Notes under the pieces: model-generated
The model's input: only the letters and a program-made list of their open reading frames with translations
Told to the model about the DNA's origin: nothing
The model's database searches: none
Part shown: positions 18,316 through 26,012 of the stretch, piece by piece
How positions within the stretch are numbered: the stretch's first letter is position 1
Layout: the number at the start of each line of letters is the position of its first letter
Translations under genes and position numbers: made by a program
NCBI GenBank assembly: GCA_963812085.1
Contig: CAWETL010000004.1
Coordinates: 186,001-250,000, forward strand
Source of the DNA: SPDF01 sp963812085
GTDB taxonomy: Bacteria > Gemmatimonadota > Gemmatimonadetes > Gemmatimonadales > GWC2-71-9
DNA length: 64,000 nt
Direction of reading: 5' to 3'

Positions 18316-19494
18316 TCAGTCGAACAGGATGCTTTCGACGAACGTCTCGAGCTGCAGCTGCAGCTGGTCGAAGCCGGACATCTTCTCCTCGAACTCGGTC
18401 ACGAAGTACGGGATGTGGGCCTCGTCGAGGGCCTTGGTGTAGGCGACCTGCTCGTCGAGCCCGGGTTCGCACATCTTGGCGGCGGCGATGATGGCCGCCT
18501 GCGCGCCCGCGCCGTGCAGGCGCTCGAGGAGCATGTGCTCCTTGGGCTTCCGGGTGTCGTGCTGGACCGGGCTGTAGGAGGAGCCGTCGAGGTACGCCTC
18601 GGCGAGCGCGGCGAGGGGATCGAGCGCCTCGTTCACATCCCGGGTCAGGTAGCGGAGGCCGATCAGCAGGTCGTCGTCCACCACGTAGCAGGACTGTGCG
18701 ATGACCGACAGCAGGTCGAGCGGCGGCTGCTCGCAGAATCCGCCCTCGAGGATGACGCGGATCTTGTCCTGCGGGCGCGTCGTCCGGGCGCGGATCTGCG
18801 GCACCAGCGCCCGCAGGAGCGTGTTATGCTCCTCCCGCGGGAGCAGCGCGCCGAGGGCCACGAGGACGTACGCCTCGTCCACCGGGAGCAGCCACGGGGT
18901 CGTGCGCTTGATGGCGTACACCTCGCGGAGGAGCCGGCGGTTCTCGTTGAACACCGCCACCGAGCGCTGGAGGTCCGGCTCCGTCACGCGCCGGCCCGCC
19001 ACCGCCTCGATGTCGCCGAGCAGCCGCGCGTATTCGTCGCGCAGGTAGGGCGCGGTGCCGGCGGAGTTGGCGTTCTGCGGGAGATAGAGGATCTGCGCGG
19101 GGTAGGGGAGGTTCCGGCTCCAGACCCCGGCCAGGTTCCTCGCCGAGTCGCAGATGGGGTGCGTCACGAACATGTCGAGCGGGAGGCGGCCGTCGAGCGC
19201 CACCTCGAGGGAGCTCCGGAGGATCGAGCACAGATAGGAGCCGAAGTGCGAATCGGCCAGGCGCATCTCCACCGGCGCGCCGCGCACCTTGACCGGCAGC
19301 ATGCCGGCCGCGTGCGCCAGCTCCTCGGGGAAGTACACCTGGAAATGTCCGAGGACCTTGCGTCCGGACTCCTTCCAGGCGTGGACCGTGGGGAAGGACG
19401 GGTCCTCGAGCAGGTCCCGGCATTCGCCGAGCGCGGCGTCGAGGGCCAGGGCGGAGACGCCGGCGACGTCGAAGGTGGTGGCGGTGGCGCTCAT
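18316..19494 (-). CDS. bcrC: Benzoyl-CoA reductase catalytic subunit C
   Basis: A 392-residue partner of BcrB in the same family (known BcrC is about 386). Cysteines at the family's cluster positions are in THPICDSARN, SYLCSILRSS and EGGFCEQPPLD. ATG 19494 is chosen because it overlaps the dch stop as ATGA and begins the homologous part. A much longer open frame extends upstream through dch in another frame and is not coding. Cytoplasmic and oxygen-sensitive by analogy with characterised class I enzymes. Confidence 0.9.
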   Translation of the reverse strand: MSATATTFDVAGVSALALDAALGECRDLLEDPSFPTVHAWKESGRKVLGHFQVYFPEELAHAAGMLPVKVRGAPVEMRLADSHFGSYLCSILRSSLEVALDGRLPLDMFVTHPICDSARNLAGVWSRNLPYPAQILYLPQNANSAGTAPYLRDEYARLLGDIEAVAGRRVTEPDLQRSVAVFNENRRLLREVYAIKRTTPWLLPVDEAYVLVALGALLPREEHNTLLRALVPQIRARTTRPQDKIRVILEGGFCEQPPLDLLSVIAQSCYVVDDDLLIGLRYLTRDVNEALDPLAALAEAYLDGSSYSPVQHDTRKPKEHMLLERLHGAGAQAAIIAAAKMCEPGLDEQVAYTKALDEAHIPYFVTEFEEKMSGFDQLQLQLETFVESILFD

Positions 19495-20270
19495 GCGGAC
19501 TCCTCCCAGGCGGGCGGCCGCTTCGCCATGAAGGCGGCGAGGCCCTCGCGCGCGTCGGCGAGCTGCATCAGGTCTTCGAGATAGATCGACTCCGCCCGCG
19601 CCAGCCCCGGGGCAAACGCGAGTTCGGCTCCCTCGGCCACCGCGCGCTTGGCCAGCCGCATGGCCGGGCCCGACTGCGCCGCCAGTCCGGCGAGCACCGC
19701 CTCGGCGCCGATGTCGAATTCGGCCGCCGGGAAGACGCGGCTCACGAGGCCCATCCGGAGCGCCTCGTCGGCGCGGAGGCTCCTGCCGGTGAGGACGAGG
19801 TCCATGGCCCGCTGCCGCCCGATCAGGTGCGGGAGCAGCGCGGCGGCCGCCGGCGGGAAGACCGCGAGCTGGATTTCGGGCTGCCCGAGCCGGAGGTCGT
19901 CCCGCGCGAGCACGATGTCGCAGGCGAGCGCCAGTTCGCAGCCTCCGCCGAGCGCGGCGCCGTGGACCACGGCGACGACCGGCGCCTCGAACCCCACCAG
20001 GCGGCGGATGGCGCCGTGGAACAGCTCGAGCATGCGCCCCACGCGGTCCGCCGTATGGTCGGCCACGTCCACGCCGGCGGAAAACGCCCGGCCGGCCCCC
20101 GAGAGCGCGAGGACCTTGAGCTTGCGGTCGGCGGCGGCCCGGGCGAGCGCCGCCTGGAGCGCCTCGAGCGTGGCGAGATCCAGCACGTTCACCGGCGGGC
20201 GGTCGATCACCAGCCGCCCGATCCCGCCGTCCCGCGTGTAGCGGACGGTTCCCGTCGCGACGTCCGGCAT
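19491..20270 (-). CDS. dch: Cyclohexa-1,5-diene-1-carbonyl-CoA hydratase
   Basis: A 259-residue crotonase-superfamily enzyme. It has the oxyanion-hole segments AFSAGVDVADH (about 64-74) and HGAALGGGCELALACD (about 102-117). In this operon it fits Dch, which adds water to the dienoyl-CoA from the reductase to give 6-hydroxycyclohex-1-ene-1-carbonyl-CoA. ATG 20270 overlaps the oah stop by one base (TGATG). Crotonases are hard to distinguish by eye; the name depends on the neighbours and on the size matching known Dch. Confidence 0.87.
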   Translation of the reverse strand: MPDVATGTVRYTRDGGIGRLVIDRPPVNVLDLATLEALQAALARAAADRKLKVLALSGAGRAFSAGVDVADHTADRVGRMLELFHGAIRRLVGFEAPVVAVVHGAALGGGCELALACDIVLARDDLRLGQPEIQLAVFPPAAAALLPHLIGRQRAMDLVLTGRSLRADEALRMGLVSRVFPAAEFDIGAEAVLAGLAAQSGPAMRLAKRAVAEGAELAFAPGLARAESIYLEDLMQLADAREGLAAFMAKRPPAWEESA

Positions 20271-21337
20271 CACACCCTCGCCGCGCCGTGCGGAGCGAGC
20301 GCCACGCCGCAGGCGCCGCAGAAGGCGAACCCCGTCGGGATTCCCTTCGCACCGCAGGACGGACAGTCGTTCTGGTAGGGGCCCCACAGAAATTCACTGG
20401 AGCCGCCGGACGCCGCCTTTTCGCGCAGCGCGACGTATCCGGCGGGCCGCTTCTCGACGAACGCCCGCATGCCCTCCCACGGCTCGGTGCTGGCGTAGTG
20501 CAGGGCCAGCCAGTCGCGCGCGTGGCCGATGGTCTGGTGCCAGGCCAGTTCCTTCCAGAAGTTGACCTGCTGCTTGGTGTACCGCTGGCATTCGGGGAAC
20601 TGCTTGAGCAGCTGCGCCACGAGGTCCTGCACGGACTCGTCGAGCTTGGCGAGGCTGATCGCGTAGCCGTCCTTGCCGGCCTGGGCCAGCGCGACCTGCT
20701 CGGGGGAAGCGCCCGTGATGAACGCGCCGTCCTTGGTGACCGAGGGCACCACGCGGTTGACGAGGCCCCACTCCAGCGCCTTCGCGGCCGGAATGCGGCT
20801 GTTGAGGAAGAGCATCTCGCGGGCGCGCCGGTCGCCGATGTGGATCGGCAGCCACTGGGTCGCGCCGCCGGCCGCCACGCTGCCCACCCGGGTGCCGACC
20901 TGGCCGAGCCAGGCGTGCTCCGCCATGACGGCCAGGTCGCACGCCAGCTGCGATTCGTTGCCTCCGCCGGCCGCCATGCCGTTGATCCGGGCGATGACCG
21001 GCTTGCCGGAGTTCACCAGGCTCTCGATCCAGGCGCGGAAGAGCCCCATGTACTTCCAGTAGTCCCGCGGGCGGGCCGTGTAGACGTCCTCGTACTCCTT
21101 CACGTCACCACCGGTGCAGAAGGCAGCGTGGCCCGCCCCGGTGATGACGATGACGGCCACCCGGTCGTCGAAGGAGGCGTCCTGCACCGCCGTGGCGAGC
21201 TCCCGCAGGGCCTGGGTGCTGTAGGCGTTGTGGTTGTGAGGCCGGTTGATCGTGACCGTGGCCACCCAGTCCGCCTTGCGGTACTGGACCTCCGCGAAGC
21301 CGAACGAGGCGGCGTCCCGGGACTCGAATTCACGCAT
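20270..21337 (-). CDS. oah: 6-Oxocyclohex-1-ene-1-carbonyl-CoA hydrolase
   Basis: A 355-residue crotonase-like ring-opening hydrolase that converts 6-oxocyclohex-1-ene-1-carbonyl-CoA to 3-hydroxypimelyl-CoA. The region 75-150 is very characteristic, including DVKEYEDVYTARPRDYWKY, GKPVIARINGMAAGGGNE and GTRVGSVAAGGATQWLPI. A C-terminal zinc ribbon follows at about 326-345: CPSCGAKGIPTGFAFCGACG. It is the first catabolic gene of the operon, 30 bp after the PaaX-type regulator. Because Oah is diagnostic, it fixes the identity of the whole cluster. Confidence 0.93.
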   Translation of the reverse strand: MREFESRDAASFGFAEVQYRKADWVATVTINRPHNHNAYSTQALRELATAVQDASFDDRVAVIVITGAGHAAFCTGGDVKEYEDVYTARPRDYWKYMGLFRAWIESLVNSGKPVIARINGMAAGGGNESQLACDLAVMAEHAWLGQVGTRVGSVAAGGATQWLPIHIGDRRAREMLFLNSRIPAAKALEWGLVNRVVPSVTKDGAFITGASPEQVALAQAGKDGYAISLAKLDESVQDLVAQLLKQFPECQRYTKQQVNFWKELAWHQTIGHARDWLALHYASTEPWEGMRAFVEKRPAGYVALREKAASGGSSEFLWGPYQNDCPSCGAKGIPTGFAFCGACGVALAPHGAARV

Positions 21338-21367
21338 GGGCTTTTCCTCGTAGCGTAGGGCGCATCA

Positions 21368-22255
21368 TCAGGCCGCGGCGACGACGACGTCGCCCTGGGC
21401 GCAGACCGCGGTCACGTAGCGTTCGGCCGGGCCCGCCAGGACGTCGTGATAGCTTTCGAAGAGCCGCGCCGCCGCCTCCCCGTTCCAGTCGGTCGGCAGC
21501 AATGGGCGCGGCAGGTAGGGGTCGTCCAGGGGGAAGGCGCGGTACTCGTGTACCAGCAGGAACCGGCGGCGAAAGCAGTCGGCGGGGGCGGTGCACGGCT
21601 TGTGGACCCCGGCCCGGGCCCCAGTCATCCCGCACTGGCGGCAATGATCGAAGTCCTGCCGCCACCGGGCGATGAACGCGGCATACCGGCGGTTGAGCGC
21701 GTCGAGGTCCCAGCACTGCGCCACGAGCCGGGCCGCGGAGGACCCCCCGGTGTGTTCGCCCCGGAAGACCTCGAGGTGCCGGGCCACTTTGAGCTCGGCG
21801 GCGATTTCGCCGATCTCGGCGCGGACGTCACGGGGCGAAATCCAGACGCCGTTCGCCAGGGACCCGCAGCCCAGCCAGGACAGCCGGACCCGGAGGGCGT
21901 CACGCAGCCGGCGCCGCTCCTCCGGGATGGAGAAGGTGATGACCGACCACTGGCCGTCCCAGGTGGCAGCGGCGGCCGGGTGATAAATTCGCTCGCGGCC
22001 CGAGGCGAGCAGCCGCTGGCCCTTGGGTGTGAGCCCGTACCAGCTGCGGGTGCCCCGCCGTTCGGCAGTGAGCCACCCCTTCCGCGCCATCCGCGAGAGG
22101 ACGGTGCGCACCGCCATCGGCGAGAGGCCGAGCTGGCCGAGGAGCGTGATCAGGGCGCCGGTCCACACCGGCTGCTCCCGCTCCAGCAGGTAGTCGCCGA
22201 AGAGGGTGAACACGAGGTCCTGCGACCGGAGGCCGGGCACCGCCTTACGTGCCAT
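21368..22255 (-). CDS. PaaX family transcriptional regulator
   Basis: A 295-residue PaaX-type regulator. An N-terminal winged helix (about 7-85) contains DLVFTLFGDYLL, LSPMAVRTVLSRMARKGWL and SWYGLTPKGQRLL. A PaaX-like central region and a C-terminal domain (LPRPLLPTDWNGEAA) follow. PaaX represses phenylacetate degradation and is lifted by the CoA thioester, so here it probably senses benzoyl-CoA or a pathway thioester. ATG 22255 (MARKAVPGL) is preferred over 22291, which would remove the promoter/operator. It is first in the bcr operon and divergent from the MaoC gene. Confidence 0.87.
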   Translation of the reverse strand: MARKAVPGLRSQDLVFTLFGDYLLEREQPVWTGALITLLGQLGLSPMAVRTVLSRMARKGWLTAERRGTRSWYGLTPKGQRLLASGRERIYHPAAAATWDGQWSVITFSIPEERRRLRDALRVRLSWLGCGSLANGVWISPRDVRAEIGEIAAELKVARHLEVFRGEHTGGSSAARLVAQCWDLDALNRRYAAFIARWRQDFDHCRQCGMTGARAGVHKPCTAPADCFRRRFLLVHEYRAFPLDDPYLPRPLLPTDWNGEAAARLFESYHDVLAGPAERYVTAVCAQGDVVVAAA

Positions 22256-22324
22256 ATTCACTACGCTCGTATGGAGAGTGACATATAACACTCTTGCTAC
22301 GAACGAATGTGGAGTGACATATTG
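22253..22324. promoter_or_regulatory. Divergent promoters with PaaX-type operator repeats
   Basis: A 14/16-matching direct repeat occurs at 22271-22286 and 22307-22322, 36 bp apart, sharing GAGTGACATAT. The first copy covers a leftward -10 (TTATAT on the minus strand, 22283-22288). The second covers a rightward -10 (CATATT, 22318-22323, with TTGCTA at 22294-22299). The first copy also forms the palindrome GAGTG-N8-CACTC (22276-22293). An inverted partial copy lies at 22253-22262. Best read as an operator for the adjacent regulator. Confidence 0.5.
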
Positions 22325-22396
22325 GTCCTGTCAAGAGCCAGGGTGGCAGGGGGGCCGGGGGCCAGCGGGTCGGAGCGCAGCGACCGGGGGAAGCCG

Positions 22397-22855
22397 ATGG
22401 GGATGTACTACGAGGAGTTCGAGGAGGGCCTGACCTTCACGACCGCCGAGCGGACGGTGACGGAGGGGGATGTCCGGGCATTCGCCGAGCTGTCCGGGGA
22501 CAGGAACCCGATTCACCTCGACCCGGCCGCGGCCGTCCGCGCGGGGTTCGACCAACCAGTGGCACATGGTGCCCTCGGCCTCGCGGTCGCGACCGGCTTG
22601 GCCAACCAGCTCGGGCTCACCCGCGGCACCCTCGTGGCCCTGGTGGGGGTCGCGTGGCGCTTCCGCGCCCCGATCCATTACGGGGACACCGTCCGGCTCC
22701 ACCTGCGGGTGGCGTCCCGCCGAGCCAGCGGCAATTCGGCCCGCGGCGTCGTCACGCTGGCGGTCGAGCTGCGGAATCAGCGGGATGAAGTCGCCCAGGA
22801 GGGGGAGTTCGTCGAATTGGTCGCCAGAAAGCCACAGACACCGGAGCCGTCATGA
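22397..22855 (+). CDS. MaoC-like hot-dog fold dehydratase
   Basis: A 152-residue single hot-dog domain of the MaoC/(R)-specific enoyl-CoA hydratase family. Hydratase motif 2 is visible as LSGDRNPIHLDPAAA with FDQPVAHGALG (aspartate and histidine catalytic pair, about residues 31-52). GGGGGAA precedes ATG 22397, which supports this start over longer frames. It is divergent from the PaaX-type gene and shares its putative operator, so a role in aromatic or side-chain acyl-CoA metabolism is plausible. The substrate is not determinable. Confidence 0.85.
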   Translation: MGMYYEEFEEGLTFTTAERTVTEGDVRAFAELSGDRNPIHLDPAAAVRAGFDQPVAHGALGLAVATGLANQLGLTRGTLVALVGVAWRFRAPIHYGDTVRLHLRVASRRASGNSARGVVTLAVELRNQRDEVAQEGEFVELVARKPQTPEPS

Positions 22856-23916
22856 AGCGATCGATCCTTGGAGTCCTTGCCGTCCTGGGCTTTGTCCACC
22901 CGGCGGCTGCCCAGACGCCGTCCGGCTGGCGGGCCCACGACCTTTCGCGCCCACGGCCCCCGCTCGTCACCCCGGGGCAGGCGGCCCCGCCGGTGCCGGC
23001 GCCATCGGACGCGATCGTCCTGTTTGACGGCACCGGCCTCGGCGCCTGGCGGAACCACGACGGCGGAAAGGCGGGCTGGGTGGTGCGTGAGGGTGCCATG
23101 GAGGCGGTGCCCGGCGCGGGGTTCGTGTACAGCCGCGAAACGTTCGGCGACGTGCAGCTCCACGTGGAGTGGGCGGCGCCGGTGCCGCCGAAGGACACGG
23201 GCCAGGGCCGCGGGAACAGCGGCGTCTTCCTGATGGAGGAGTACGAGCTGCAGGTGCTCGATTCCTGGCACAACGACACCTACGCCGACGGGCAGGCCGG
23301 TGCCGCCTACGGGCAATACCCGCCCCTGGTGAACGCCTCGCTGCCGCCGGGCACGTGGCAGTCCTACGACATCGTCTTCCGACGCCCGCGGTTCGATGCG
23401 AGCGGGGTGCTGCTCACGCCCGCGCGGATGACCGCGTTCCAGAACGGCGTGCTGATCCAGGACGGGGTGGCGCTGTGGGGGCCGACGAACTGGCTCCAGG
23501 CCAATCCCTACAAGGTGGGAGCCGATCGCGGGTCGATCGGGCTGCAGGACCACGGCAACCCCGTTCGCTATCGGAACATTTGGGTACGGGCACTCCCTGA
23601 GGGGCCGGCACCCACCCCACCGCCCCTTCCCACGGCGGTCGCTCTGCCCGGCGCGGACCTCGACCGCATGGTCGGCGCGTACCGGAATGGCGGCACGGTG
23701 TTCACCATCTACCGCACGAACACCGGACTTGGGGTGGACATCCAGGAGGGCCGGCAGCAGCCGCTGATCCCGCTCTCGTCCACGGAGTTCGCCCTCGGTG
23801 TCACCGCGGCCACGCTGACCGCGACACCGGGCCCCGGCGGGCGGCCGAGCCGCCTCACATTTCGGATGGGCGCGACCGTGTTCGACCTGACGGCGGACGC
23901 TGGGAATCGGCCGTAA
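22852..23916 (+). CDS. Secreted DUF1080 (3-keto-disaccharide hydrolase-like) protein
   Basis: A 354-residue exported protein with a signal peptide (1-20, ending AAAQ). It has a concanavalin-like DUF1080 domain (about 55-245) with LFDGTGLGAWRN, FGDVQLHVEW, RGNSGVFLMEEYELQVLDSW and GSIGLQDHGNPVRYRNIWV. A smaller C-terminal beta domain begins at about residue 265. Family members hydrolyse 3-keto-sugar glycosides in the periplasm. It overlaps the MaoC gene as ATGA although the functions look unrelated. Confidence 0.85.
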   Translation: MKRSILGVLAVLGFVHPAAAQTPSGWRAHDLSRPRPPLVTPGQAAPPVPAPSDAIVLFDGTGLGAWRNHDGGKAGWVVREGAMEAVPGAGFVYSRETFGDVQLHVEWAAPVPPKDTGQGRGNSGVFLMEEYELQVLDSWHNDTYADGQAGAAYGQYPPLVNASLPPGTWQSYDIVFRRPRFDASGVLLTPARMTAFQNGVLIQDGVALWGPTNWLQANPYKVGADRGSIGLQDHGNPVRYRNIWVRALPEGPAPTPPPLPTAVALPGADLDRMVGAYRNGGTVFTIYRTNTGLGVDIQEGRQQPLIPLSSTEFALGVTAATLTATPGPGGRPSRLTFRMGATVFDLTADAGNRP

Positions 23917-24360
23917 GTATATGAGAGTGTTTACTCACTTACTACACAACTAATATAATGGTCGATGTGCATGACAATAAACACTTGTATTACTTACAGT
24001 TATAATTAAAGACGCTAAATGGACCGATTTCGATGAAATCGCACCGTCTCCAAGAAAGAGGTGCGATTTTCAATCTGTGAGAGTATCCACTCGCAAAGAT
24101 CAGGTGCACGATTCCCGGGCGGTTCGATGCCGGCCGTCGGGACGTCCGACTCCCGTAAGCTACCGGCCGCATCTTCAGCATCGACCAAGGCATCGGTGCC
24201 TGTATCGCCTCGTTGCAAGTGGATCAAAGCGTACCGGATCGATCTGATGATTCTGGCTGATGCAGCGACCTAAGTCCTTGTCAGGTAACGCCGATTCATT
24301 TTCGTCCCGACTGGCACCGGCGTTGCCAATCCAAGTCATACCTTTTTCGAACGAGCTCGC
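23917..24360. other. AT-rich intergenic island
   Basis: 444 bp without a convincing gene. The first 150 bp are strikingly AT-rich against a high-GC background: TATAAT at 23955-23960 and 24001-24006, and AGTG-N6-CACT at 23926-23939, which recalls the GAGTG half-site of the bcr operator. Two short minus-strand frames (to 24193 and 24227) look spurious. The sequence may be a relic of acquired DNA or a regulatory region for the gene at 24361. Confidence 0.5.
24025..24070 (+). terminator. Hairpin pair with a terminator-like arm
   Basis: AAATCGCACC (24036-24045) pairs perfectly with GGTGCGATTT (24060-24069) around a 14-base loop; together with T24070 the tract is TTTT. The same left arm can instead pair with CGATTTC (24025-24031) through GAAATCG (24035-24041). 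The two structures exclude each other, as in attenuators. It may simply terminate the MaoC/DUF1080 transcript 120 bp upstream. Confidence 0.4.
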
Positions 24361-24999
24361 ATGCAGGATGTCGTCGCGCTGATCTTCCTGACGCTGCCTG
24401 GCACCCTCACAACGACTCCAATGGCCACCGCCCCCGATACGGGGCTTGCCGCGCCGATCCATCTGATCTCGCCGGTTCCAATGCCGACGTCTCTGATGCC
24501 CGGCGCTGTGCGACTCGGCGAGGAATTGAGCGTCTTTCAGGACACGACGAAGCGAAAGCGGGCGGTGGCGGTGGAGTACAGTGATGCGTACAACACGCGC
24601 CTCAAGATCCACCAGGTGCTGAGCTGGACGATGTTGCCTCTCTTCGCCCTGCAATACGCCAGCGGCAACCAGATTCTCCAGTACGGCTATGCCGCACCGA
24701 GCTGGGCCAGGACCATCCACGGGCCGACGGCGACGGCGCTCGCCGTCGTCTTCGGGGCGAACACGATCACGGGGGCGTGGAACCTGTGGGACAGCCGGAA
24801 GGACCCGTCCGGCAGGGCCCGGCGCTACATCCACTCCGCACTGATGTTCATCGCCGACGCCGGCTTCGTCTATACCGGAGTCCTCTCGAGCCAGGCGGAG
24901 ACCTCCTACGACGCTCGGCAGCAGCACAAGAATGTGGCCATGTTCTCGATGGGTGTGGCGACGGCCAGTTGGTTGATGATGCTTCTCTGGAAGGACTGA
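24361..24999 (+). CDS. Four-helix membrane protein, b-type cytochrome-like
   Basis: A 212-residue membrane protein with a hydrophobic N terminus and four further helices (from about residue 82). Each helix begins next to a histidine: KIHQVL, RTIHGPT, RYIHSAL and QQHKNVA. Four such histidines in a four-helix bundle resemble diheme cytochrome b561-like proteins, but I cannot place it in a named family. It is followed after 3 bp by a second membrane protein and two Rieske proteins, which supports an electron-transfer role. Confidence 0.65.
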   Translation: MQDVVALIFLTLPGTLTTTPMATAPDTGLAAPIHLISPVPMPTSLMPGAVRLGEELSVFQDTTKRKRAVAVEYSDAYNTRLKIHQVLSWTMLPLFALQYASGNQILQYGYAAPSWARTIHGPTATALAVVFGANTITGAWNLWDSRKDPSGRARRYIHSALMFIADAGFVYTGVLSSQAETSYDARQQHKNVAMFSMGVATASWLMMLLWKD

Positions 25000-25002
25000 T
25001 CC

Positions 25003-25497
25003 ATGACTTTCGTTCAATCTCTCGCCCACTTCGCCAAGCCGTGGGCCGACGCATACGGTAATTCCAAGGTGTTGATGGACGGTGTCACGTTCCTCCACGT
25101 CGCCGGCTTCCTCGTGGCGGGAGGGCTTGCCCTCTCCGCCGACCGGGCCGTCTTCCGGGCCGCCCGCGCCGACGAAGCGACCCGGCGCGTGCAGGTGTCG
25201 GAACTCAACGCGGTGCACACCCCCGTGCTCGTGGGCCTGGCCGTCGCTTTCCTCACCGGGGCGCTCCTGTTCTTCTCGGACGTGGCGACGTTCGCGACCG
25301 CGCCGGTCTTCTGGGTCAAGATGGGCTTCCTGGTCCTGCTCCTCGGCAACGGGGCCGTGCTCAGCCGGGCGGGGCATCGGGTGGCGGGCGGCGACCTGGG
25401 CGACAGGAGCTGGAAGGTGCTCCGCCGCTCTGCGGCGGCGAGTTCGGCGCTCTGGCTCGTGGCGGTGCTCACGGGCGTGATGCTGGTGAACCTGTGA
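25003..25497 (+). CDS. Four-helix membrane protein of Rieske cassette
   Basis: A 164-residue protein with four predicted membrane helices (about 24-44, 65-87, 95-118 and 140-162). Histidines stand at the start of the first (FLHVAGF) and second (AVHTPVL). Heme binding is possible but unproven. The family is not recognised with certainty. Its stop overlaps the GTG start of the first Rieske gene (GTGA), so the two are translationally coupled, and it probably anchors or partners the Rieske proteins. Confidence 0.65.
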   Translation: MTFVQSLAHFAKPWADAYGNSKVLMDGVTFLHVAGFLVAGGLALSADRAVFRAARADEATRRVQVSELNAVHTPVLVGLAVAFLTGALLFFSDVATFATAPVFWVKMGFLVLLLGNGAVLSRAGHRVAGGDLGDRSWKVLRRSAAASSALWLVAVLTGVMLVNL

Positions 25498-25994
25498 GCG
25501 GCCACGACTGCGGCGGCTGCGAACAGCCCGGCCGCCGCGACTTCCTCCGGAGCGCCGCCGCGCTCTTCGCCACCATGGCGGCGCTCGGTGCCACCCCGTC
25601 TGCCGCCGAGGCGATGGCGGTGCAGGTGGGGAGCGCCCTCCGCGTGCGCGGGAGCCGGGTGAGCTACCCGATTCCGGCGGCGGACGGCGCCACGATCGAC
25701 AAGGACCAGCAGGTGATCCTCGTCCGGTTCCAGGGCGTGGTGTACGCCTTCAACCTCTCCTGCCCGCACCAGAACACCGCGCTCAAGTGGCAGGCGGACG
25801 AGCAGCGCTTCCAGTGTCCGAAACACAAGTCCCGGTATCAGCCGGACGGCACCTTCATCTCCGGTCGCGCCACGCGCGGCATGGACCGGCTCGCCATCCA
25901 GCGGGAAGGTGAGACGGTCGTGGTGAACGTGGACGTGCTCTACGAACAGGACAAGGATCCCGCGGGATGGGCCGCGGCCAAGCTCACCCTCTAG
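25494..25994 (+). CDS. TAT-exported Rieske [2Fe-2S] protein 1
   Basis: A 166-residue protein with a twin-arginine signal (RRDFLRSAAALF, R14-R15). A Rieske domain follows with CPH at 90-92 and CPKH at 108-111, the pattern C-x-H...C-x2-H for a [2Fe-2S] cluster. It is expected to fold in the cytoplasm and be exported with its cluster. An extra CGGC sits before the signal at residues 6-9. Its N-terminal helix could remain as a membrane anchor, as in bc1 Rieske proteins, but no cytochrome bc1 genes are here. Confidence 0.88.
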   Translation: MSGHDCGGCEQPGRRDFLRSAAALFATMAALGATPSAAEAMAVQVGSALRVRGSRVSYPIPAADGATIDKDQQVILVRFQGVVYAFNLSCPHQNTALKWQADEQRFQCPKHKSRYQPDGTFISGRATRGMDRLAIQREGETVVVNVDVLYEQDKDPAGWAAAKLTL

Positions 25995-26012
25995 CGAGGG
26001 GCGGGAGGCATC

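Noticed and set aside
15375..19494. Reading the Bcr-like genes as a 2-hydroxyacyl-CoA dehydratase with its activator
   Set aside because: There are two different ATPase genes and the diagnostic oah and dch genes are adjacent; dehydratases have one activator and different neighbours.
16933..19584. 883-codon open frame on the plus strand opposite bcrA-C
   Set aside because: Composition is that of a reverse-frame shadow and no domain is visible. The minus-strand genes have conserved motifs throughout.
23990..24273. Short protein-coding frames in the AT-rich island
   Set aside because: The frames overlap on the same strand, lack ribosome-binding sites and run through the hairpins; their composition differs from all genes in the window.
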